Assembly: GCA_002368175.1 (NCBI GenBank)
Contig: AP018172.1
Coordinates: forward strand, 3,346,001 to 3,410,000
Length of the DNA stretch: 64,000 nucleotides
Source: Calothrix sp. NIES-2098
Lineage (GTDB): Bacteria; Cyanobacteriota; Cyanobacteriia; Cyanobacteriales; Nostocaceae
Reading direction: 5' to 3'
Below, one piece after another: positions 24,875-34,410 of the stretch. Positions within the stretch are counted from its first letter, which is position 1, and each line of letters begins with the position of its first letter. Below the pieces are notes generated by a model. The model was not told the origin of the DNA and made no database searches. It worked only from the letters and a program-made list of their open reading frames with translations. Made by a program: the position numbers and the translations under genes.

Positions 24875-27337
24875 TTATTGCGAGGAAGAAGGTTTTAGCC
24901 TCTCCCGCCAACTAGGCGGTGTTGGCGATGAATTTCCCGAACTCGAAGAGCTATTACCTGACGAGGATGACGACCTCCGAGATCTGCGAGGCGTGGAAGA
25001 TTCAGAAGATTCTACCTGCCGACTGCGGCGTCTGGGACGAGATTCTTCTGAAGAAGAGTTACTACTACTGCTGGATTCTTCACTCCGATATCGACGCCGC
25101 CTACTATATGAAGGCGTTTCATCATCTTGCTGTTGATAATAACGTCTGCGGCGTCTGGGCGTTTCCTCTTGTTGTTGATCTTGTTGATAATATCTGCGTC
25201 TTCTGGATGGACGCTCTTCGCTGCTGGAGTTGTCCTCATCGTCATCATTTGAGGAAATAGCCTTATTGACAATTTTGCCTGGCTTCAGGGGCTTGGCTTT
25301 GATAGTGCCTTTACGACCATCAAGTTTAGGTCTGGTAGGAAACTTTTCTACTGGCATATCTTTTACGGCTTTTTCCATAAATTCATGCCAGGTATAAGCA
25401 GCGCTACCACTACTACCCCAAGTCGGGCGATTGTCATCATTACCTAGCCAAACTCCGGTAACGAGTTGGGGGATGTAGCCAATAAACCATAAATCGCGGG
25501 CTTCATCAGAAGTGCCTGTTTTCCCAGCTACGGGTCTATTATCTAATTGGGCAGCAGCACCAGTACCTTCTTCTACGACATTACGTAACATCCAGGTCAT
25601 GATAGCCGCACTATCAGCATCAAGGGCACGTTTGGAGGTGAAATCAGCCGACCAAATTACCTTACCTTGGCGGTTGAGGATACGACGAATACCATGAACT
25701 TCTGTGTGTAAGCCTTGGGTAGCAAAGCTACCATAAGCGCTCGTCAACTCCAGCAAATTTACTTCATTTGAACCCAGCGCTAAAGAATAAGTAGGTTTGA
25801 GTTCCGATTTAATTCCCATGTCATGGGCGAGTTTAATAATTGGCTCAAACCCTACATCAATCAATACCTTCACCGCAATTATATTAATCGAACGGGTGAG
25901 GGCATCTCGCATACTCATCGAACCGTGAAATTTTTCACTGAAATTTTTCGGTTCATAACCGTCTACGACAAAAGGCTCATCTTCGTAAGTATCGTAAGGG
26001 TTTTTGCCACTGGCGATCGCGGTAGCATAAACGAAGCCTTTAAATGTCGAGCCTGGCTGACGCTGGGCTTGAGTCACGCGATTAAATTGGTTTTTGCCAA
26101 AGTCTTTACCCCCAACCATTGCTTGAATTTCACCATTGCGGGGGTCAATAGCTACCATTGCTGCTTGTTTAAAGTTCTCCCAGCGGCCTTGGTTTCTCAG
26201 GGTTTTGGCCACTGCTTCTTCGGCAAATTTCTGCCAAGTCGGGTTTAAGGTGGTTTCTACAACTAAACCCCCACCTGCTAACACATCAGGGGCAACATAC
26301 TTGGGTAATTCTTTTTGAATATAGGTAGTAAAGTAGGGAGATTCTACTTGCAGGCGCTTGGGGAAACTACTTTTAACTATTAGCGGTTCTCGGATGGCGG
26401 CTTCTCTTTCGGCGGCGGTAATTACGCCATCTTCCTGCATTCTTTGCAACACCAAATTTCGCCTAGCTTTTGCAGCCTCCGGATTTTTGTCTGGGGCGTA
26501 GCTACTGGGGGCTGGTGCTAATCCGGCGATCGTAGCCATTTCCGGCAAAGTCAGTTGATCCACTGATTTGCTGAAGTATACCCATGCTGCATCAGCTACA
26601 CCATAAGCTCCAGATCCCAAATACACCAAATTCAAGTAACGCTCCAGAATTTGGTCTTTGCTCAATTCATGCTCCATCTTCTGCGCCAGACGCACTTCTT
26701 TGAGCTTGCGCCAGATTGTCTTTTCTTGTTTGAGGAAGAGAATCCGCGCTAACTGTTGGGTAATGGTGCTACCACCTTCGACAACATCTTGCGATCGCAA
26801 GTTACTCCAAACGGCTCTAACTATCCCTTGCGCATCGACTCCATTGTGTTGCTGAAATCTTCTATCTTCTGAGGCGATGAAAGCTTTTTTCAACCTATCT
26901 GGCATTTGCTCTAGATTGAGCTGTTCTCTTGCCGCTTCTCCTTGCTGTTGTAAGATAGTACCGTCAGCCGCTTTAATCGTTAATGTTTGCTCTCGGACTA
27001 CGGCGTTTAACTCCGATTTATCTGGCAATGTGCGGTCTATTGTGCCAATACCGTAGTTAAAGGCAATAATTCCCCCACCTACACTCAAGCCTGCCCAGAA
27101 CCAAAGGCGACGATAAAACGGTTTATCGCGGCTGGATAGTTTGGCAATTATTCCAGATGAAACATATTGCATCTGGTTTAGTACTTGCTTTCCCTTACTC
27201 GGCTTTGTTGGTGGTAAGTTTTCATTTATGGATTCCTCGTTTTCGAGATGATTACCAGGCGACAATCGCGGTTTCTCCTTGTCAGATGCACTTAAATCGC
27301 TCGATCCTTGCTTGAACCAGGAGGTTAGTTTCCCCAC
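24875..27337 (-). CDS. Class A penicillin-binding protein (PBP1A-type) with long Arg/Ser tail
   Basis: Bifunctional peptidoglycan glycosyltransferase/transpeptidase, anchored by one helix at about 80-100 with catalytic domains in the periplasm. The GT51 domain shows ASEDRRFQQHNGVD (about 151) and GGSTITQQLARILF (about 188). The transpeptidase has GSTFKG (active Ser), SIN and KTGTS in the right order. Residues from about 680 to 820 form a low-complexity tail of RRRRYY, QQ and SSSS runs, alternating basic and acidic patches. It would project into the periplasm and could bind polyanionic wall polymers. A folK gene lies divergently upstream. Confidence 0.93.
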   Translation of the reverse strand: MGKLTSWFKQGSSDLSASDKEKPRLSPGNHLENEESINENLPPTKPSKGKQVLNQMQYVSSGIIAKLSSRDKPFYRRLWFWAGLSVGGGIIAFNYGIGTIDRTLPDKSELNAVVREQTLTIKAADGTILQQQGEAAREQLNLEQMPDRLKKAFIASEDRRFQQHNGVDAQGIVRAVWSNLRSQDVVEGGSTITQQLARILFLKQEKTIWRKLKEVRLAQKMEHELSKDQILERYLNLVYLGSGAYGVADAAWVYFSKSVDQLTLPEMATIAGLAPAPSSYAPDKNPEAAKARRNLVLQRMQEDGVITAAEREAAIREPLIVKSSFPKRLQVESPYFTTYIQKELPKYVAPDVLAGGGLVVETTLNPTWQKFAEEAVAKTLRNQGRWENFKQAAMVAIDPRNGEIQAMVGGKDFGKNQFNRVTQAQRQPGSTFKGFVYATAIASGKNPYDTYEDEPFVVDGYEPKNFSEKFHGSMSMRDALTRSINIIAVKVLIDVGFEPIIKLAHDMGIKSELKPTYSLALGSNEVNLLELTSAYGSFATQGLHTEVHGIRRILNRQGKVIWSADFTSKRALDADSAAIMTWMLRNVVEEGTGAAAQLDNRPVAGKTGTSDEARDLWFIGYIPQLVTGVWLGNDDNRPTWGSSGSAAYTWHEFMEKAVKDMPVEKFPTRPKLDGRKGTIKAKPLKPGKIVNKAISSNDDDEDNSSSEERPSRRRRYYQQDQQQEETPRRRRRYYQQQDDETPSYSRRRRYRSEESSSSSNSSSEESRPRRRSRQVESSESSTPRRSRRSSSSSGNSSSSSGNSSPTPPSWRERLKPSSSQ

Positions 27338-27553
27338 ATTAGTTCCTCGCTCAAATGTAATTGTTACCTAACCACCAGCAGTATCGGGGTTAGCATACCA
27401 CCTTTGTGTTAGTATAATATCCCATAAATAAACCAGAGAATTAAGTAACAAACAATGATTTTTTGGAATTCTTTAAGTTTGATCCCGTAAATATTAATAC
27501 AGAATTTTAATTAATTCTTCGCAGCAAAAATACTGCGATCGGCAATAAGAAAT

Positions 27554-28105
27554 ATGCCCCAAGATATAGGCATAGAAACAAGGATTAGCAGTATGTCCGC
27601 AACTGGCGCGATCGCTAAAGGTGTGAGTGCCGCGATCGCTCTTGGTAGTAATATCGGTGATTCGCGAGAAATTTTGCCAGCAGCGATCGCAACTTTAGCT
27701 ATAACTCCAGATATTTTTCTCGAAGCCCAATCCCACTTTTATCAAACGAAAGCTGTCGGCCCGCCACAACCAGATTATTTAAATTGCTGCGTCATCGTCA
27801 AAACCTTCATGCTACCGCAGCTGTTATTAGAAAATTTATTAGCGATCGAACAAAAATTTGGGCGCGTTCGTCAAGAGCGTTGGGGGCCCCGCACCCTAGA
27901 TTTAGATTTGCTGTTATATGATGACTTAATTATCGATACCCCAACCCTGCAAATTCCCCATCCCCGAATGCGAGAGAGGGCTTTTGTCTTGGTTCCCTTG
28001 GCAGAAATTGCCCCAGATTGGGTAGAACCGATTTCTGGATGTGTTATTAAAGATTTGGTTAAAGAGGTAAACTGTTCTGATGTACATTTATTGATGGACA
28101 GTTAA
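27554..28105 (+). CDS. folK: 2-amino-4-hydroxy-6-hydroxymethyldihydropteridine pyrophosphokinase
   Basis: Transfers pyrophosphate from ATP to the pterin in folate synthesis. Motifs: AIALGSNIGDSRE near residue 28, GPPQPDYLNCCV near 69, RWGPRTLDLDLLLYDD near 107 with the Mg-binding Asp pair, and IPHPRMRERAFVLVPL near 132. 183 residues from the first ATG. A second ATG at 27593 would remove 13 residues and still leave the whole domain, so the start is uncertain. The Nudix and ADP-ribosylglycohydrolase genes follow on the same strand, the first after 68 bases. Confidence 0.92.
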   Translation: MPQDIGIETRISSMSATGAIAKGVSAAIALGSNIGDSREILPAAIATLAITPDIFLEAQSHFYQTKAVGPPQPDYLNCCVIVKTFMLPQLLLENLLAIEQKFGRVRQERWGPRTLDLDLLLYDDLIIDTPTLQIPHPRMRERAFVLVPLAEIAPDWVEPISGCVIKDLVKEVNCSDVHLLMDS

Positions 28106-28173
28106 AATTACCACCCATAAACGCAGACAGCTTCAGTGCTTGCCTGTGTATCCAGAGACAACACAATTTTACT

Positions 28174-28722
28174 ATGCCACTAGGTAGAGAATTACCACAG
28201 CTGCTGAGACAACGCTTGTTCTATAAAGGGCGCAAGTTTAATTTTGAAGTGAATCGCTTGCGTTTACCTAACAAAGCGGAGGGAGAATGGGAATGTATTC
28301 GTCATCCAGGCGGTGCTTTAGCTGTGCCCGTAACAGCAGAGGGTAAGCTGATATTACTGCGCCAGTACCGTTTTGCTATTCAAGGCAGAATTATCGAATT
28401 TCCGGCGGGTACAGTAGAACCCAATGAAGATCCCTTAGAAACCGTGCAGCGGGAAATTCAAGAAGAAACTGGTTATCGTGCCCAAAAATGGGATAAATTA
28501 GGAGAGTTTTTTCTAGCTCCTGGTTATTCGGATGAAATTCTCTATGCTTTTCTGGCGCGAGATTTAGAAAAGTTAGAGACACCACCAGCTAAAGAAGATG
28601 ATGAAGATATTGAAATCCTCTACTACACTCCTGACGAACTGGAGAAAGCTTTTATCGATGGCGAACCAGTAGATGCGAAGACGATTTCTAGCTTTTTATT
28701 GGCTCGTCCTTTCTTAGTTTAA
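28174..28722 (+). CDS. Nudix hydrolase, ADP-ribose pyrophosphatase type
   Basis: 182 residues with a perfect Nudix box, GTVEPNEDPLETVQREIQEE followed by TGY (about 88-110), and upstream LRQYRFAIQGRIIEFPAG typical of ADP-ribose pyrophosphatases. Such enzymes split ADP-ribose to AMP and ribose-5-phosphate. The next gene begins seven bases later and encodes an ADP-ribosylglycohydrolase, which would release ADP-ribose, supporting this substrate. Substrate specificity is inference from family and neighbour. Confidence 0.88.
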   Translation: MPLGRELPQLLRQRLFYKGRKFNFEVNRLRLPNKAEGEWECIRHPGGALAVPVTAEGKLILLRQYRFAIQGRIIEFPAGTVEPNEDPLETVQREIQEETGYRAQKWDKLGEFFLAPGYSDEILYAFLARDLEKLETPPAKEDDEDIEILYYTPDELEKAFIDGEPVDAKTISSFLLARPFLV

Positions 28723-28729
28723 AATCCAG

Positions 28730-29578
28730 ATGCTCATAGAATTAGCAATTGGCGATGCCTACGGTGCAGGCTTTGAATACGCTAACGAAATGAGCGTCTA
28801 TAACGATTTGAGTCGATACGTTAAACATCCCCGTCATCGACTCAATCCAGGTTGCTATACAGACGACACACAAATGAGCATTGCCATTGCGGAAGTAATT
28901 GTGTCGCAAGCACCTTGGACGCCGCAAGTTTTAGCTGAGAGTTTCGTTACCTGCTTTAAACGCGATCGCAGAGAAGGTTACGCTGGTGGCTTCTACGATT
29001 TTCTCTTAAATATTCAAGATGGGTCAGAGTTTTTAGCAAAAATTCGCCCAGACAGTGACAAAAGCGGTGCTGCAATGCGTGCGGGGCCAATTGGCATTTT
29101 CTCCACACCCGAAAAGGTAATAGAGGCTGCAACAATTCAAGCAGCTATTACCCACAATACACCCGATGGCATTAACGCCGCCGTTGCAGCAGCCTTGATG
29201 ACGCATTATTTTATTTATCGATTAGGGCCAAAGCGCAAATTAGGACAGTTTCTTGAAGGCTATGTACTGTCTGGAGAATGGTCTAAGCCTTGGGAAGGTA
29301 AAGTTAAGTCTAAAGGATGGATGAGTGTTAGAGCTGCAATTACAGCGCTAATCCGAAATGACAGTATGAGCGAACTGTTACAAGACTGTATAGCTTTTAC
29401 CGGAGATGTCGATACAGTAGCGACAATTGCTTTAGCTGCTGGTTCGTGTAGTGAAGAAATTGAACAGGACATCCCTACACATCTTGTGACAGGTTTAGAG
29501 AATGGTGCCTACGGTAGAGATTATCTCATCGAATTAGATAAGCAGTTGATGAGTTTGGTAGACAGAAAGATTAACTAA
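28730..29578 (+). CDS. ADP-ribosylglycohydrolase (DraG/ARH-like)
   Basis: 282 residues. The N-terminus IGDAYGAGFEY, YTDDTQMSIA (about 44) and the C-terminal GDVDTVATIALAAGS (about 225) supply the two-metal site of ARH/DraG hydrolases, which remove ADP-ribose from proteins or small molecules. All metal ligands expected from the family are visible. It overlaps nothing and starts seven bases after the Nudix gene, so the two are almost certainly one transcript. No ADP-ribosyltransferase is seen in the window, and nitrogenase (the DraG target in Rhodospirillum) is not nearby. Confidence 0.88.
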   Translation: MLIELAIGDAYGAGFEYANEMSVYNDLSRYVKHPRHRLNPGCYTDDTQMSIAIAEVIVSQAPWTPQVLAESFVTCFKRDRREGYAGGFYDFLLNIQDGSEFLAKIRPDSDKSGAAMRAGPIGIFSTPEKVIEAATIQAAITHNTPDGINAAVAAALMTHYFIYRLGPKRKLGQFLEGYVLSGEWSKPWEGKVKSKGWMSVRAAITALIRNDSMSELLQDCIAFTGDVDTVATIALAAGSCSEEIEQDIPTHLVTGLENGAYGRDYLIELDKQLMSLVDRKIN

Positions 29579-29662
29579 AAGTTAGTTCTCAAAACTAGAA
29601 ATTATAATTGGTTGAAAGATTTTATAGCCGCTATAATCAAAGTTGTGAATATTTAAAAGACT

Positions 29663-29935
29663 ATGACCAGCTTCCCTTCAACTAATGGCTTTTTTATTGC
29701 AGGAATAGTTTTCCTTGTGATTGCGGTTTTAGGACAAACCAAACTAGGATTTGTGGAGATTAATCCAGGTTGTTTTGGCAGAACTTTAGCTTTATTGATA
29801 GGTTTAATAAGTTTAGCGGTTGCTCTTTTTGGCGGAACTAGTTCTGTTGAAACTCTAGAGCTATTAAGAACCTATCTGACAAATTTAATTCAACAAAGTA
29901 TGGGATTTGTTAATGATTTTCTATCCGGCTCGTGA
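29663..29935 (+). CDS. Small hydrophobic hypothetical protein
   Basis: 90 residues with two transmembrane segments (about 9-24, IAGIVFLVIAVLGQ; and 44-62, ALLIGLISLAVALFG) joined by a short loop, plus a helical tail. Unrecognised family. It lies 84 bases after the ADP-ribosylglycohydrolase and may be the last gene of that transcript. It converges with the DUF1634 gene. Confidence 0.6.
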   Translation: MTSFPSTNGFFIAGIVFLVIAVLGQTKLGFVEINPGCFGRTLALLIGLISLAVALFGGTSSVETLELLRTYLTNLIQQSMGFVNDFLSGS

Positions 29936-29990
29936 GTAAAGAAAATTCTGAATTTTGGGTATAATCACAATTTTTTATATCTCACCGCAA

Positions 29991-30527
29991 TTAGTAGTAA
30001 GCTCCCACAAGGCTATAAGTTAAACTGGCTAATACTAACAAAGTTACGATAACGTAAATAAATTCTCTTCTCCAGATAAAAGCCAACAAAGAAATTACTA
30101 CACGCAAAACAGGTGTAGCTATTAATAATAGCAATCCTAGTTGAATAATGCCACGTCGGCTACCTGATAAAACTGCACTGATTACACCTGATGGTGAGCG
30201 AAATTCTGAAGGTTCTCCTTGAAAAAAATGATAGGTGACAGGCTCAGAACCGTGGCGGATTAAGTAGAGTATTCCTCCGATTAATACCACCGTACTAGCA
30301 AGTAAAACTCCATATTTTAGGAGGTTGCTCAGTAGAGTTTCTAGTTGCCGATCGCTTAAGCTTTTTGCTAAATTATTTTGCTCCTCAATCTCACAACTAT
30401 TAGACAAAGTTTCTGGGAATTCTTCTATATCACAATCTACATTTTTTTGCTGTAGAGCTATTGCTAATACTTCAGTATCAGATTGTGTTGATGAGAGTGA
30501 CTGCAAACCCGAATTAAATTTATACAT
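29991..30527 (-). CDS. DUF1634 membrane protein, partner of TauE/SafE
   Basis: 178 residues from the ATG at 30527, which has GGAGG eight bases upstream; an ATG 15 bases earlier lies inside the preceding gene. A hydrophilic N-terminal half (to about 65) precedes three hydrophobic segments near 70-92, 120-145 and 150-175, as in DUF1634. This family is commonly found next to TauE/SafE permeases, and here it follows one with a 1-nt gap. The function is probably that of an accessory subunit of the exporter. Confidence 0.82.
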   Translation of the reverse strand: MYKFNSGLQSLSSTQSDTEVLAIALQQKNVDCDIEEFPETLSNSCEIEEQNNLAKSLSDRQLETLLSNLLKYGVLLASTVVLIGGILYLIRHGSEPVTYHFFQGEPSEFRSPSGVISAVLSGSRRGIIQLGLLLLIATPVLRVVISLLAFIWRREFIYVIVTLLVLASLTYSLVGAYY

Positions 30528-30528
30528 T

Positions 30529-31365
30529 TTACAGTCCTCCAATTAAACTGTTGTAGACCATCTTCAAAGCCATTATTACCAGCACAAGACTAAAGATTAT
30601 TCTCAAAGTTTGCGTTTTAGTTCCTAACAGAACTCTTGCACCCAAAAAAGCGCCAGGTAGTACTCCCAACATTACCGGCATTGACAAACCCGGATCGATG
30701 TAACCTCTTGCGAGGTACACTCCAGCTGATGCAGCGGCTGTCACACCAATCATAAAATTGCTAGTGGTAGTAGAAACTTTGAAGGGTAAACGCATGGCTT
30801 GATCCATTGCTAATACTTTAAATCCCCCCGAACCAATACCAAGCAAACCCGAAAGCACGCCTGCTACTACCATGACACTAAATCCTGCTGGCACAGCATG
30901 AACTTGATAAGACATCACGCCATCAGCAGTGGGATAAGTACCATTGAGTTTGAGATAGTTAGCTATGGGATCGGCTGGTTCATCTTCAATATTTTCTACT
31001 CTGGGTCTTTGAGAAAGATATGCTGAATAAATCAGGACGATCGCCAGCACGATAGTTAGTGCTTTCACAGAGACAAAAGTTGCGAGTAAAGCGCCAACTA
31101 TAGCACCTATCGTTGTGGCTACTTCTAAAAACATTCCCAATCTTAAATTTGCGTAGCCTTTTTTAATATAAGTAGACGCCGCACCTAAGGAAGTTGCAAT
31201 TACAGATACTAGTGAGGCTCCAACAGCATAGCGAATATCAACACCAAATACTGAAGTTAATAAGGGAACAATTACCACTCCACCTCCTAAACCAGTTAAT
31301 GCGCCTAGAAAGCCAGCTGTAAATGAACCAATCCAAACTAGTAAAGAAAATTCCAGAATATTCAA
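30529..31365 (-). CDS. TauE/SafE-type anion permease
   Basis: 278 residues with about eight transmembrane segments. The glycine-rich LTGLGGGVVIVPLL (about 23) and LLGIGSGGFKVLAMD (about 175) are the paired repeats of the family, which moves sulfite, sulfoacetate or related anions. The substrate cannot be read from the sequence. It is transcribed together with the DUF1634 gene. The CadD-like gene upstream is 168 bases away. Confidence 0.88.
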   Translation of the reverse strand: MNILEFSLLVWIGSFTAGFLGALTGLGGGVVIVPLLTSVFGVDIRYAVGASLVSVIATSLGAASTYIKKGYANLRLGMFLEVATTIGAIVGALLATFVSVKALTIVLAIVLIYSAYLSQRPRVENIEDEPADPIANYLKLNGTYPTADGVMSYQVHAVPAGFSVMVVAGVLSGLLGIGSGGFKVLAMDQAMRLPFKVSTTTSNFMIGVTAAASAGVYLARGYIDPGLSMPVMLGVLPGAFLGARVLLGTKTQTLRIIFSLVLVIMALKMVYNSLIGGL

Positions 31366-31532
31366 ATTTCATACCTCTTTATTAGATATATATTGGATGA
31401 TGAGATTTTTAATATAGATGATAAATAATTAATTACTCTTTGGCAGGCGGATGAAAGCTAAATATGATGCTTAGATAACATTTCATTTTTTTGATACTTC
31501 CAACCCCAGCCGATAATTTTTGTAGCTTAGAT

Positions 31533-32192
31533 TTACAAGTCAGGTAATAATTCACCATCCAATATATTTGCTAGAGTTAACACTCCACTTTCTAATAAAA
31601 TAAAAGCTCCTAATCCCATCAAAACAAAAGGCATAATATGATGACCATAGCGAGCCATAAGTTCTGCGATCGCTCTATTATGAGTTAATCTATAAGCTGC
31701 GTAGCACAAGCATCCAACTAGTAGAAAGAATACTGTTAAAATTACCAGCAAGCTTTCCCCAGTACTACTGGCAAATAAAGGAACATAAATGCTGATGTTA
31801 TCAGTACCATTGGCAAATGTCACCGCAGCTACACTATAAGTTTGGATGTTGAGAAATTTGGTTAAAAGTGAGTGGTGAGATTGCTTGATTTCTATCTCAT
31901 CTCCATCCGCAGCATCTTCTTCATGTTTGAGTAAAGCACGAATTCCTATGACTATTGGCACTATCCCAAATAGACCAATCCAAGGACGCGGTATCACCAA
32001 ACCGCCAAAGAAACCGGGAAGACTAGCGACAATTAGTGCTGTAAAACCTAAGTATTGACCAGCAATAATATGCCAACGCCGAAACGTATTATTTACTTGT
32101 GAGAAAAACAACGTCAGCAGCACCATATCATCAATGTTGGTGGCGCTAAAAGCTGTGATTCCCGTGCTAATTGCAGTGACTAAACCACTCAT
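31533..32192 (-). CDS. CadD-family cadmium-resistance-type transporter, copy 1
   Basis: 219 residues from the ATG at 32192 (MSGLVTAIS); the 15 extra residues upstream do not align with copy 2. Five or six transmembrane segments. The family signature FSATNIDDMVLLTLFF at the N-terminus and LPGFFGGLVIPRPWIGLFG about 60 residues on are typical of CadD-like cation exporters. The metal or substrate is unproven. It is related to the gene at 40823-41518 (matching in most positions of both motifs) and sits 48 bases after the APC permease. Confidence 0.85.
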   Translation of the reverse strand: MSGLVTAISTGITAFSATNIDDMVLLTLFFSQVNNTFRRWHIIAGQYLGFTALIVASLPGFFGGLVIPRPWIGLFGIVPIVIGIRALLKHEEDAADGDEIEIKQSHHSLLTKFLNIQTYSVAAVTFANGTDNISIYVPLFASSTGESLLVILTVFFLLVGCLCYAAYRLTHNRAIAELMARYGHHIMPFVLMGLGAFILLESGVLTLANILDGELLPDL

Positions 32193-32240
32193 ATCAATTT
32201 TGGATTTTAGATTTAAGAAATTCGAGAAAGGCAACAAAAA

Positions 32241-33695
32241 TTAAGGAATTTTTCGATCGTTAAATCTGGCGTGAATCTTTTCAACTTCTTGGCGCATACC
32301 CACAATCAGATGGGGAGAACGCAACCTTTTAATGTTGAACCATCCACAGGTGACAACTAGGTAGAACAAGAATAGGTAGGGAAATAGATCGTAAGGAGCT
32401 TCGGGTACTGGGAAAAGCGTACTACCAGGAATACCAATACTTCCTAGAACTGGAATAATCATGAATCCAACTCCCAAAACTGAAAACACTATATCTCGCC
32501 AACGAAGTTGTCTAATGTTGTATAGGTAAACTGGTGCAGCAATGGATATCAGAATGTACACTGTTAAAAATCCATAGCTACAAATTGCACCCAAATAACC
32601 CATACTCTCGAACAATTTGATATGAAAAACAGACATGACAGCAGGCACAATAAATGTAATTAAAGAACACATTGTGACTGCAACATGAGGTGTTTTATTG
32701 GATGAATGCGCTGTACCTAAAGAGGAATGAAACAGACCATGACGCGCCATCAAAAAGAATACTCTAGCAGCAGGATTTATACTGCCAAGGATGCAAGCAA
32801 AGAAGCTAAGTAAAGCACCTAAAGCAACTAATTCTCCTAAAAAGCCAACTCCGGCTTGCTGTGATAAAAAACCCAGTGGTTCTTCAGTTTTAGCAATCGA
32901 AACTCCCGTACCGTTAAATCCTAAGACTTCTATATAGGTAGTTGCAATGTAAAAAAGACCTGCCAGAATAACGCTACCTTTGACAGCTTTCGGAATGGTT
33001 CGCAAGGGATTTTTTGCTTCATCACCCAGAGATGTTGCACTTTCAAAACCTGAGAAAGCAAACATAACTAAAACAAGTCCTGTCGCCACGCTACCTGGTG
33101 TTGCACCAGATAAAGTCAATTGAGAAATATCCAGTGCAAAACCTTTGTGTGCCCAAATAATCATGCACAATATAGCAATTAATAAAATAGATATCCCCTC
33201 CATCAATAGCATCGCTACTGCGGAAATTTGGATATCTTTATAAGCTGCATACCAAGAAATTCCCGCACCAATTGCTAATAACGTAATACTAGAAGGATGG
33301 ATACCTAAACGATCAAAGAACATTCCACTGAAGTTGGCAAAACCGCAGAGTACCGACATCCCAGTCAATAAATAAGCTAAGACCAAACTCCAGCCACAAA
33401 TTACACCAGCCATTGGGCCGAGTCCTTTAGCGATATAGGAATATAGCGAACCAGGAGAGGCGGAACGACTAGCAAATTGGTTGATATTAATGCTGACAAA
33501 TAATAGCCCTATTAGCCCTATTAAAAAACTTAGCCAAGTTCCATTCCCTGACAGCGCAACTATTAAGCCAATGTTAGATGCTGGTATTGTTGTAGGGGCA
33601 ATTACAGCAAAAGATTGAGCTAGCACTTCTGTGAAGGAAAGACAATCTGGCTTTAAGCCATGAATACTATGCTGCGATGAAATTTCCTTTTTCAT
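32241..33695 (-). CDS. APC-family amino acid permease
   Basis: 484 residues and about 12 transmembrane segments. The opening LSFTEVLAQSFAVIAPTTIP and the internal FAFSGFESATSLGDEAKNPLRTIP (shown here only in part) are the conserved APC blocks. It would import amino acids or amines with protons in the plasma membrane. The substrate is unknown. It is the first gene of a same-strand series with CadD, TauE and DUF1634. Confidence 0.88.
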   Translation of the reverse strand: MKKEISSQHSIHGLKPDCLSFTEVLAQSFAVIAPTTIPASNIGLIVALSGNGTWLSFLIGLIGLLFVSININQFASRSASPGSLYSYIAKGLGPMAGVICGWSLVLAYLLTGMSVLCGFANFSGMFFDRLGIHPSSITLLAIGAGISWYAAYKDIQISAVAMLLMEGISILLIAILCMIIWAHKGFALDISQLTLSGATPGSVATGLVLVMFAFSGFESATSLGDEAKNPLRTIPKAVKGSVILAGLFYIATTYIEVLGFNGTGVSIAKTEEPLGFLSQQAGVGFLGELVALGALLSFFACILGSINPAARVFFLMARHGLFHSSLGTAHSSNKTPHVAVTMCSLITFIVPAVMSVFHIKLFESMGYLGAICSYGFLTVYILISIAAPVYLYNIRQLRWRDIVFSVLGVGFMIIPVLGSIGIPGSTLFPVPEAPYDLFPYLFLFYLVVTCGWFNIKRLRSPHLIVGMRQEVEKIHARFNDRKIP

Positions 33696-34410
33696 TTTGC
33701 TGCTTTTGCGAGGGAATAGTACATATATCGAGGGGATTATGAGGGTTTATGATATTGTTTTAAAGCACAATAATCCTATTTATCTATCCCCAAAATTTGA
33801 GCATAGACTTCGATATATATCTCAAATAAACAACCTCTATCAGTGGTTGTATTTCTCACGATAGAGGTAATACTACCCTATGTATTTTCTTCAATCAAGT
33901 ATGAGAAAAATATAATTTTTAAACTTTGTCTAAAGTTTATTGATTTACATTAACTTTATCAAGATAGCGTATTTTGTTTTTAACAAATAATTCGATAATT
34001 TCTACCTTAAATATAAAGATAAAAATAATACCCGATAAGATTATAGGAATTGGGGAAATTGAATTTAATTAAATGATGGGATCGCATTCACGTAAGGCTT
34101 AAGCTGCTAGCCAGCATAATATCTACTTAAAACTAAAAAGTATAAAACCCAATTATTAGGCTAATCTTGCCAAGTGAAAATTAAAGTAGGAGGTTAAAAA
34201 TTAATAGCTATTCTGAAAAATACTGAGGTATTGTAGAAAAAAATTCAGAACAGCTAAAAGTTATTTTTGTTACAAGATTGACATTTTTTTAGATAAACAT
34301 AACCTGCAATTTATAAAAATTAGAGATACAAAATGAAAACCTGCAAATGATTAAACAAGAGGGATACTCCCAAAACCCTTGCACTGCCTTCTCCTTTGTC
34401 TAGAATGAGT
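33696..34410. other. AT-rich spacer without a gene
   Basis: 715 bases, strongly AT-rich, no supportable frame. One inverted repeat is seen: CCTCTATC (33834-33841) with GATAGAGG (33860-33867). It lies about 140 bases upstream of the APC permease start, so it may be an operator or leader hairpin for that gene. Nothing else is recognisable. Confidence 0.5.
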
